Below are positions 32,360-38,928 of a stretch of 38,928 nucleotides of DNA, one piece after another. The notes beneath the pieces are model-generated. The model ran no database searches, had not been told where the DNA came from, and was given only the letters and a program-made list of their open reading frames with translations. The position numbers were made by a program, and so were the translations under genes. The stretch lies in NCBI GenBank assembly GCA_019347915.1, contig JAHWKL010000011.1, positions 1 to 38,928 on the forward strand. Direction: 5' to 3'. The stretch's first letter is position 1. The number at the start of each line of letters is the position of its first letter. The DNA comes from Actinomycetota bacterium (GTDB lineage Bacteria; Actinomycetota; Acidimicrobiia; Acidimicrobiales; CADCSY01).

Positions 32360-34710
32360 GGGCGGCGATCGCCCTCTGGGTGCGCAGCGAGGTGGGCCGG
32401 CGCTGGAAGGCGCTGGTCGCCCTGGGCATCATGGCCGGTCTCGTCGGCGGGCTGGCGATGGCGGCGGTGGCCGGCGCCCGGCGCACGGATACGGCCTACC
32501 AGCGCTACCGCGAGGCCACCGGCCGGGCCGACGCCATCGTCTTCGGCACCCTCGCCGGCATCTTCCCTGCCGACTACACGGCGGTGCGGGACCTTCCCGA
32601 GGTGGAGGACGCCGGCGAGTTCACCCTTGCCCCGCTCGGTGTGGAGGGGTTCCCCACGCTGGGGCAACTCGCTCCCAACGACGACCGGCTGTACCGCACG
32701 GTCGCCAGCCCGCTGCTGGTGGCCGGGCGGCTTCCCGATCCGGGCCGGGCCGACGAGCTGGTGGTCAACCGCAGCGCGGCCAGAGAGCTCGGCCTCGGCG
32801 TCGGGGACCGTGTGAGGGTCCTGTCGTCCACCGAGTTGTTCGACCCAACAGCACCGCTCGGCACCGGTCCGTCGGTCGAGGCCACGGTCGTCGGTATCGG
32901 AACCTCCGTCATGGAGTTCATCTTCCTCGACGGCGGCGAGGAACACGCGTTCTTTCCCAGCGCCGCCCTGCTGGGCGACCACCCGGAGATACCGCGGGCC
33001 GGCAACCTGGTGGTCCGTCTGCGCCAGGGTGCCGACGTCGCCGCGTTCGGTCGCCGCGCCGCGGAAGCCATGGGCGTGCCCTATCTCCCCGTTCGCGACC
33101 TGGCCGAGGACACCAAGCGGATCACTCACGCCACCGACCTGGAACGCACCGCGCTGCTGCTCTTCGCCGCCGCCGTGGCGTTGGCGGGCATCGTGCTGGT
33201 CGGGCAGGCCCTCAGCCGGTCCATCTACGCCCTGGCCCAGCCGGCCTCGGCGCTGCGCGCCCTCGGTTTCACCCGCAAGGGGCTCGTCTCCGGGTTGGCG
33301 CTGCCCCTGTCGCTGACCGCGGCCACGGGCGCGCTGACGGCCCTGGGAACCGCGCCTGCCCTGTCCCAGTGGTTCCCCATCGGCCTGGCCGGGCGGCTCG
33401 AACCCGATCGGGGTTTGCACGCCGACTGGCCCGTGGTCCTCGCCGGTGCGGTGATGATCGGGCTCATGGTGATGGTTGGTGCGGGCCTGTCGGCGGTGCG
33501 GGCAACCAGCTCACGCACCCGAGCGGTCGTCGCCACCGGACGCTCCCCAGTGGCGGCCCTCCGCCGGCTGCGCGCAACCCCGCTACCCGCGGTCATCGGC
33601 GCCGGACTGGCGCTGGAGCGGGGCGAGGGCGAACGAGCCCTGCCGGTACGCCCGGCCCTGGCCGGCACCGTCGCCGCCGTGCTGGGCGTGGTCGGCGCCT
33701 TCGGGCTGCTGCACGGGATCGACGACGCCCTGGCCCGACCGGAGCGATCGGGGCAGTTCTGGCATGCCGCACTGCTGCCCGGTGAAGGCCAGCCAGTGGA
33801 GGAGCTGATGACAGCCGTCGCCGCCGCCGAGGGGGTGAGCGACGTCTACCTCGTTCGGAACTCCGACGTCGATCTCGACGGTGTCGGCGTGGCGCTCTAC
33901 GCCCTCACGCCCCACCGGGGCAGCCGGACGTTCACGGTGCTGGAGGGGCGCCCACCGGTGACCCCCGACGAGATCGTGCTCGGGCCGGCGACCGCCCATG
34001 CCCTGGGCAAGGAGGTCGGTGACCCTGTGCTCGTGGAAGGAGCCGCCGCCCGTGAGGTCCGGGTGGTCGGGAAGGGCCTGTTCACGCAGACGCCCCACTT
34101 CTCCTTCGACCAGGGTGCCTGGATGTCGGTCGACGGGTTCGATGCGGTGGCACCTCCCGGCGACGGGGCGAGGGACGAAGGGGTCCTGGCCCGCTTCGCG
34201 CCGGGCGTGCCCGTCGAGGCAGGCATCGCCGGGCTGGCGGAGCGGCTCGGCTCGAACGTCGAGATCGAGCCCGCCGGGCTGCCCCAGGACGTGGCCTTGC
34301 TCGGCAACGTCCGCATCCTGCCCAAGGCGCTGGCCGGCTTCCTGGTGCTCCTCGGCGTCGGAGCCCTCGGCCACGTGCTGGCCACCGCGGTGCGCCGGCG
34401 GCGTCACGACCTGGCCGTGCTGCGGGCCCTGGGCTTCCGGCCGCTGCAGGTGGGCGGTTGCGTGGCCTGGCAGGCGGTCACGGTGTCGTCGGTGGCCCTG
34501 GTGGTCGGCATCCCCCTCGGCATCGCCGCCGGCCGCTGGTCGTGGCGATGGGTGGCCGACGCCACTCCCTTGCTGTACATCCCACCCCTGGCCACCACTG
34601 TCGTGGTCCTGTCGGTACCGGCCGCACTGGTGCTGGCCGGCGTGATGGCTGCGCTGCCCGCCCGCCGCGCCGCCCGACTGCGCCCGGCCGACGTCCTGCG
34701 CGCCGAGTAG
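32356..34710 (+). CDS. FtsX/MacB-type ABC transporter permease
   Basis: 784 residues from GTG 32356, overlapping the kinase stop (GTGA). The track's 1362-residue ORF from 30622 is this gene plus an antisense-free shadow of the kinase. First helix region ALVALGIMAGLVGGLAMAAVAGARRTDTAYQRY, an extracytoplasmic domain with ADELVVNRSAARELGLGVGDRV, FtsX block (LLLFAAAVALAGIVLVGQALSR), a second extracytoplasmic domain (TPDEIVLGPATAHALGKEVGDPV), and final FtsX block ending LPARRAARLRPADVLRAE. Co-transcribed with the ATPase and kinase. Confidence 0.9.
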   Translation: MRAAIALWVRSEVGRRWKALVALGIMAGLVGGLAMAAVAGARRTDTAYQRYREATGRADAIVFGTLAGIFPADYTAVRDLPEVEDAGEFTLAPLGVEGFPTLGQLAPNDDRLYRTVASPLLVAGRLPDPGRADELVVNRSAARELGLGVGDRVRVLSSTELFDPTAPLGTGPSVEATVVGIGTSVMEFIFLDGGEEHAFFPSAALLGDHPEIPRAGNLVVRLRQGADVAAFGRRAAEAMGVPYLPVRDLAEDTKRITHATDLERTALLLFAAAVALAGIVLVGQALSRSIYALAQPASALRALGFTRKGLVSGLALPLSLTAATGALTALGTAPALSQWFPIGLAGRLEPDRGLHADWPVVLAGAVMIGLMVMVGAGLSAVRATSSRTRAVVATGRSPVAALRRLRATPLPAVIGAGLALERGEGERALPVRPALAGTVAAVLGVVGAFGLLHGIDDALARPERSGQFWHAALLPGEGQPVEELMTAVAAAEGVSDVYLVRNSDVDLDGVGVALYALTPHRGSRTFTVLEGRPPVTPDEIVLGPATAHALGKEVGDPVLVEGAAAREVRVVGKGLFTQTPHFSFDQGAWMSVDGFDAVAPPGDGARDEGVLARFAPGVPVEAGIAGLAERLGSNVEIEPAGLPQDVALLGNVRILPKALAGFLVLLGVGALGHVLATAVRRRRHDLAVLRALGFRPLQVGGCVAWQAVTVSSVALVVGIPLGIAAGRWSWRWVADATPLLYIPPLATTVVVLSVPAALVLAGVMAALPARRAARLRPADVLRAE

Positions 34711-34721
34711 AGGTCCACGTC

Positions 34722-37109
34722 GTGCGGGGGGTGCTCTTCCTGCTCGGAACGTGGCGGCGGCGGCGGCGGGCCGCCCTGGCTGGCGTCGCCCTCCTTGGGG
34801 CGGTGTCGCTCGGCTTCGTGTTGCTGGCCGGCCTCGGCGCCCACCGCTCGGGCACGGGCTGGGAGAGCCTGCGCCGTCGGACCCTGGACGGAGACGCCAT
34901 CCTCGACGTCACGTCGTTCGATGCCGCCCTCCGGGTCTCCGCAGGCGCGCGACGGGTCCCGGGCGTCGCCGAGGCCGTCGCCTTGGCCCTCGCTCCGCTG
35001 GTGCCCGAAGGCCGAGCGGACCTGCTCCCCGGGGCCCTCCTCACCCTCGAGCCCGGAGGGTTCGAGGAGGTGATGCGACCCGTGATCACCGCCGGCCGGC
35101 GTGCCAATCAGGGACTGGTTGAGGAGGTCGTCGTCAACGAGGTCTTCGTCGAAGTCGCCGGGCTCGGCCCCGGCGACCGGTTCACCATGGTCGACCCCCT
35201 CGGCCTCGTCAGCCAGGAGGTCACGATCGTCGGGGTCGGCGTGGTGGCGAACGACTTCAGCCTGGGCGCCGGGTACCCGGTCGCCTACCCGACCATCGCC
35301 TTCACCCAGGCATGGGAGGCACCGCTGCGGCAGATCATCGACGATGCGTTCGGCGCCGCCGTCTTCGTGACCCATAGCGCGGGCGCCGATGGCTCCCAGG
35401 TACGGGCTCGGCTGATCGACTCCGTGCCGGGCAGCGACCTGGTCGAGGTGAGCGATGTGTCGGTCACGGCCGCCCAAGTCGTCGACACGCTCAGGTTGCA
35501 GCGCAACGGTTACCTCGCCCTCGCTGTCGTGGGCGGTGTGGCGACGTTGTCGATCCTTGCGCTGGTGCTGGCGCGGGTCACTCGGACGCAGCCGACCGAG
35601 GCCAATGCGCTCGCGGCACTGGGGTTCACCGGGCGCGACCTGCGGCTTGCCGTCCTCGTTCCGGGAGCACTCGCCGCCGCCGCCGCCCTTGTCGGGGCGA
35701 CCGTGGTCGTCGCCCTGAGCGAGAGCCTGGTGCCTACCGGCCTGGCCCACAGGGTCGGTGCCGGGCGAGACGTCAGCGACGACGCCGGGTTCTTCGCCGT
35801 GTCGACGATTGGGGCCGCCGCCGCACTGGCCAGCCTTGTCGCCGCGGTGGCATGGCGTGCTACCCGCGAGGTGTCGAGCGCAGCGCCGCCGGCGCGGCCA
35901 CGGTCGGGTGCCCTGGCGTGGCCGTCCGTGGGAGCAGGCCTGCGGGCGGCCACCGGCGGCCTCGCCTCCGCCGGTCGCCGGCACGCATGGGCCACGGGTG
36001 CGACCGTGGCCATCGCCTGCATCGGCATCGTCGCCATCGACGTCGTCGGGGAATCACGGGAGGGCCTGCGCGCCGACCTCTCGCGAACGGGAAAGTTCTT
36101 CGACGTCTACCTCTTCGGCTACACCGACCCGGCGGCTGCGGCAGCCGACCGGGAAGCGCTCCTGGCGTCACCTTCGGTCACCGGCCTCGCCACCATCGAG
36201 TCGTTCCGGGCGCGGGTCGACGGTCTCGGGATCGCCGGCATCTCGGTGATCACCCACAAGGGCGGTCTGGCGACGACCATCGTCGAGGGCCGGGCCCCGG
36301 TGGGCGACGACGAGTTAGTGGCGTCCGCCCCCTTCCTGCGCCGGCTCCACCGTGGGGTGGGCGACACTGTGGAGTTCTCCGGCCCCGCCGGCACACGACG
36401 GTTCCGTGTCGTCGGCGCCGCCGCCCTGCCCTACGTCGCGTCCACGGCCGTCATCGGCGAGCAGGTGGCCGTGACCGCCGAAGCCGGGCGAGCTCTGGGC
36501 ATCGAACCCGAGTTCTTCGCCATCGCCGCCGACGTGGCCCGCCCGGCGCTCCTGCGCCAGGTACGCGCCGGCTACGACAGGATCGACGCGTGCGACACGC
36601 CGGCCATCCTTCGCATACTCGGCGTCGACCGGCTGGAAGGCCCGGCGAGCGGAGGGGTGTCCCTGTGCGTCCCCCGGACCGACCAACGCGTGTTGAACCT
36701 CGACGAGCTGGGGGCGCTCCCGGGCGCGGCCGCGGGGCTTTTCGCCGTCCTCGGCGTGGCCGGGCTGGCCTACCTCCTCAGCGCCTCGTTCCGCCAGGCC
36801 CGGAGGGACCTCGCCGTCCTGCGAGTGCTCGGCTTCACCCGCCGGCAGTCGACCACCACCGTCCTCGTCCAGGCCGCGGCGGTCGCGCTCGTCGGAGCGT
36901 TGCTGGCACTGCCCATCGGCGTCGCCCTCGGTCGCGCCGCATGGCGGGGGGCGGCCGACGGCATTGGCATCATGGTCGTGCCCGAGGTGTCGCTGGCCGG
37001 GACGCTCGGGGTGGCGGCGGGAGCAGTGGCCGTCGCCGGTGTGCTGGCAATACCCTTCGCCGCCAGAACCGTCCGACACGCCCCGGGAAAGCTGCTCCGG
37101 ACCGAGTAA
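34722..37109 (+). CDS. FtsX/MacB-type ABC transporter permease, second of the operon
   Basis: 795 residues from GTG 34722 with GAGG upstream, 11 bases after the previous permease. Same architecture: first helix AALAGVALLGAVSLGFVLLAGLGAHRSGTGW (lacking the GARRT motif of the others), two extracytoplasmic domains with VEEVVVNEVFVEVAGLGPGDRF and GDDELVASAPFLRRLHRGVGD, and final helices ending IPFAARTVRHAPGKLLRTE. It is the most diverged permease in the window. It could form a heterodimer with the 32356 protein driven by the 29353 ATPase. Ends nine bases from the convergent receiver gene. Confidence 0.88.
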   Translation: MRGVLFLLGTWRRRRRAALAGVALLGAVSLGFVLLAGLGAHRSGTGWESLRRRTLDGDAILDVTSFDAALRVSAGARRVPGVAEAVALALAPLVPEGRADLLPGALLTLEPGGFEEVMRPVITAGRRANQGLVEEVVVNEVFVEVAGLGPGDRFTMVDPLGLVSQEVTIVGVGVVANDFSLGAGYPVAYPTIAFTQAWEAPLRQIIDDAFGAAVFVTHSAGADGSQVRARLIDSVPGSDLVEVSDVSVTAAQVVDTLRLQRNGYLALAVVGGVATLSILALVLARVTRTQPTEANALAALGFTGRDLRLAVLVPGALAAAAALVGATVVVALSESLVPTGLAHRVGAGRDVSDDAGFFAVSTIGAAAALASLVAAVAWRATREVSSAAPPARPRSGALAWPSVGAGLRAATGGLASAGRRHAWATGATVAIACIGIVAIDVVGESREGLRADLSRTGKFFDVYLFGYTDPAAAAADREALLASPSVTGLATIESFRARVDGLGIAGISVITHKGGLATTIVEGRAPVGDDELVASAPFLRRLHRGVGDTVEFSGPAGTRRFRVVGAAALPYVASTAVIGEQVAVTAEAGRALGIEPEFFAIAADVARPALLRQVRAGYDRIDACDTPAILRILGVDRLEGPASGGVSLCVPRTDQRVLNLDELGALPGAAAGLFAVLGVAGLAYLLSASFRQARRDLAVLRVLGFTRRQSTTTVLVQAAAVALVGALLALPIGVALGRAAWRGAADGIGIMVVPEVSLAGTLGVAAGAVAVAGVLAIPFAARTVRHAPGKLLRTE

Positions 37110-37118
37110 CGGCCCCGC

Positions 37119-37511
37119 CTACATCGCCAGCCGGCCACCGGCGCGTTGTGCCCACACGTCCTCGAGCACCCGGGGGCCGAAGTCCTCCTTGTGAACGTAG
37201 GCCAGGGCACCGGAGGTGCCCGCGTCGGCCGGGAGGTCCTCGGCCTGGTAGGTGGAGAGCAGGACCACCGCCACCTCCGGCCATCCCGAGGTGATGCGAC
37301 GGGTGGCCTCGATGCCGCTGATCCCGCCCATGTTGATGTCCATCAGGACCAGCTGGGGCACCAGGGCGCCGGCGAGCTCCACCGCCTCCTCGCCCGACTC
37401 AGCCTCCCCGACGACCTCGAACCCGCCGGTGATCTTGACCACGGCCGCAGCCGCCCGGCGGAACGGCGCCTGATCGTCGACGATCAGGACGGAGACGGCC
37501 TCGGTGCCCAT
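37119..37511 (-). CDS. Receiver-domain-only response regulator
   Basis: 130 residues from ATG 37511, preceded by GGGAGG at nine bases; the track's starts at 37559 and 37520 are less good. VSVLIVDDQAPFRRA, Asp58 in LVLMDINMGG, LLSTYQ, and Lys108 in AYVHK make a complete receiver domain. No output domain follows, so it acts by protein contact or as a phosphate sink. Eighty-eight bases of this gene recur inverted at the right end of the window. Confidence 0.88.
   Translation of the reverse strand: MGTEAVSVLIVDDQAPFRRAAAAVVKITGGFEVVGEAESGEEAVELAGALVPQLVLMDINMGGISGIEATRRITSGWPEVAVVLLSTYQAEDLPADAGTSGALAYVHKEDFGPRVLEDVWAQRAGGRLAM
37276..37363. repeat. Inverted repeat arm, exact match to 38841-38928
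   Basis: 88 bases inside the receiver gene are identical, in reverse complement, to the last 88 bases of the window. The match stops precisely at 37363/38841 (next bases differ) and may continue past the window edge on the other side. Confidence 0.95.
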
Positions 37512-37576
37512 CGGAGACATCCTCCCACGGCGCGCCGGGCAACGACACCGTACGTGCATCCTCCGCCGGCGTGAGG

Positions 37577-38242
37577 TCAGCCCCCCGCGTCGGCCAGGAA
37601 CAGCAGCACCGCCTTCACCCGCCGGCTCACGTCACGCTCCTCCGACAGGCCCAGCTTGGAGAACAGCGAGTTGATGTGCTTCTCGACCGCCCGCTCGGAG
37701 AGCACGAGGGAGGCGGCGATGGCGGCGTTGTTCTTGCCCTGGGCCATCTCGGAGAGGACCTCGCCCTCGCGAACGGTGAGATCACGAAGCGGTGACGGAG
37801 CCTTCGACCGTGCCGTGACCAAGGCGTCGATCACCTTGGGGTCGATGACGGAGCCGCCGCGGGCCACCTCTCGGATGGCCGACAACAGCTGGTCGATGTC
37901 CGACACCCGCTCCTTGAGCAGATACCCACGTCCTCGCGATCCCTTCTCCAGGAACTGGAGCGCATACTGCGGATCGGCGTACTGGCTCAAGACCACCACG
38001 CCGGCCTCCGGCAGGATCCGGCGCACGTGCTCGGCGGCCTGAATCCCCTCGTTGGTGCCGGTCGGTGGCATCCGAATGTCCGTCAGCACCACGTCAGGTC
38101 GATGGGCCTCGACGGCCACGATGAGAGAGTCGTAGTCCTTGCACGCCGCCGCCAGCTCCAGCTCGGGTTGAGCCTCGATCAGCCGGGCCATGCCCTCCCG
38201 CAGGAGATAGTTGTCCTCGGCCAGGACCAGCCTGATGGCCAC
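37577..38242 (-). CDS. NarL/FixJ-family response regulator
   Basis: 221 residues from GTG 38242 (MAIRLVLAEDNYLLREG). The track's TTG at 38260 and the GTG at 38251 are alternatives, but TAGGGT lies seven bases before 38242. Receiver domain with Asp55 in VVLTDIRMPP and Lys in LLKERV; LuxR-type HTH about residues 148-195 (LTVREGEVLSEMAQGKNNAAIAASLVLSERAVEKHINSLFSKLGL). It is clearly paralogous to the receiver and HTH part of the cyclase at 27894. Probable cognate transcriptional output of the kinase at 30176, whose HisKA_3 type pairs with NarL regulators. Confidence 0.92.
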   Translation of the reverse strand: MAIRLVLAEDNYLLREGMARLIEAQPELELAAACKDYDSLIVAVEAHRPDVVLTDIRMPPTGTNEGIQAAEHVRRILPEAGVVVLSQYADPQYALQFLEKGSRGRGYLLKERVSDIDQLLSAIREVARGGSVIDPKVIDALVTARSKAPSPLRDLTVREGEVLSEMAQGKNNAAIAASLVLSERAVEKHINSLFSKLGLSEERDVSRRVKAVLLFLADAGG

Positions 38243-38249
38243 GGCCGGC

Positions 38250-38255
38250 ACCCTA
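38250..38255 (-). promoter_or_regulatory. -10 element (TAGGGT) of a probable leaderless promoter
   Basis: On the minus strand TAGGGT is followed by seven bases and the GTG at 38242, the same sequence and spacing as the argS promoter. Confidence 0.45.
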
Positions 38256-38298
38256 CTCAAGCGGGTGCCGGCCGAAGCTCATCTTGGCGCCCGCTCAG

Positions 38299-38840
38299 TC
38301 AGCTGGCGGGCCTGTCCCCGGCCACGAGCACCAGCTCGGCCCCGAGTCTCACCGTGCCATCTCGACCGGCACGGTCGCGAGCGGCCCGAGTTACGCCCTT
38401 CCACACCTCAGCCCGCAGTTCGGCGGACTGGCCTTCGAGCATGCCGTGCACCGGCGCGGCAACGGATTGCTGAAAGCGGGTGAACTCCTCGGGTGAAGAC
38501 CAGGAGAACGTGCTTTGGATCCGTTGGGTCGCAATGCCGGTGAAGCCGGCCTCCGCCAGGGCCTGTTCAAGGACTCCGGCCGCACTCAGCCGGAACGGTC
38601 CCGGGCTGTCTGGTGGGGGGGCCGGAAGCTCCAGGTACTGAGCCACTGTGCTGCGGGTCAGGGTGAGGAACGGACACGAGGCAGGGGGTCCCCACACCGC
38701 GGAAGACAGCCGTCCTCCCGGCACCAGCAGGGCGCCGATCCGCTCGAGGGCCCCCGACAGGTCAGGCAGGAACATCAGCCCGAGGCGGCAGAGAACCGCG
38801 TCGAAGCTGGCGGGCGGGAGCTCGGGCCATTCGGCGTCCA
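38299..38840 (-). CDS. Class I SAM-dependent methyltransferase, C-terminal part only
   Basis: About 180 residues on the minus strand from MDAEWPELPPASFDAVLCRLGLMFLPDL, which covers the Methyltransf_11 motifs IV-V region, then IGALLVPGGRLSSAVWGP and a C-terminal LGAELVLVAGDRP. SAM-binding motif I (the N-terminal third) is missing because the frame runs at 38840 into the inverted copy of the receiver gene. The ORF's 'start' at 38913 is therefore an artefact of the junction. The true gene must extend beyond the break. Substrate cannot be told. Confidence 0.75.
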
Positions 38841-38928
38841 TGGTGCCCCAGCTGGTCCTGATGGACATCAACATGGGCGGGATCAGCGGCATCGAGGCCA
38901 CCCGTCGCATCACCTCGGGATGGCCGGA
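38841..38928. repeat. Terminal inverted copy of part of the receiver gene (probable chimera)
   Basis: On the plus strand these bases read VPQLVLMDINMGG and on, the receiver protein around Asp58, exactly reverse-complementary to 37276-37363 without one mismatch. All other duplications in the window have diverged visibly. An exact foldback at the very end of a sequence is the usual mark of an assembly or amplification chimera. Confidence 0.85.

Noticed and set aside
1-38928. tRNA, rRNA, CRISPR array or riboswitch
   Set aside because: No cloverleaf, rRNA-like or regularly spaced repeat sequence was noticed in any intergenic gap; short gaps leave little room. A covariance-model scan would be needed to be sure.

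Overview
The window is very GC-rich, with dense genes, frequent GTG starts and several leaderless-type promoters (TANNNT about 7 bases before the start codon). Together with actinobacterial gene neighbourhoods (OB-fold protein, twin TrkA/RCK proteins and a KimA-type K+ permease; EhuABCD; amphi-Trp; DUF732), this points to a high-GC actinomycete. An acidimicrobial-type lineage is my guess, not something the sequence proves. No rRNA, tRNA, CRISPR array or transposase was seen.

Left part (1-15.9 kb), ordinary chromosome: a cut-off O-methyltransferase (-); an OB-fold protein; two overlapping TrkA/RCK K+ regulatory proteins (-) divergent from a KimA-like permease; a small membrane protein and argS (-); a TIGR01777 epimerase; the ehuBCDA ectoine/hydroxyectoine-type ABC importer; a ChaB-like protein; a small HTH protein; a cyclic-nucleotide-binding (CNB) protein; an MBL hydrolase; SthA transhydrogenase; and an amphi-Trp protein.

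Middle (16.0-21.0 kb), a debris field of broken paralogues: a beheaded DUF732 gene, a 5'-truncated copy of the CNB gene with a sliver of the MBL start, a 5'-truncated MFS-CNB gene, a frameshifted FtsX permease, a relic of the response-regulator-cyclase promoter and start, and a scrap resembling sthA. The intact versions lie at 12.3-15.7 kb and 21.0-29.2 kb. About 3.6 kb (MFS-CNB 3' part plus convergent FtsX permease) is present twice, 4.54 kb apart.

Right part (21-38.3 kb), a signalling and FtsX-permease island: intact MFS-CNB; intact FtsX permease (-); a second FtsX permease with two frameshifts; a response regulator whose degenerate LuxR-type HTH is followed by a class III nucleotide cyclase; one LolD/MacB-type ATPase; a NarL-type histidine kinase; two further FtsX permeases; and, on the other strand, a receiver-only regulator and a NarL-type regulator. 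The inferred circuit is kinase -> regulators, one of which makes a cyclic nucleotide, read by CNB-domain proteins including an MFS transporter, beside an FtsX-type ABC system. This is the best candidate for an undescribed system.

The last 88 bases exactly repeat 37276-37363 in inverted orientation and cut into a methyltransferase gene. This looks like an assembly or amplification chimera at a contig end, so the right edge should not be trusted.
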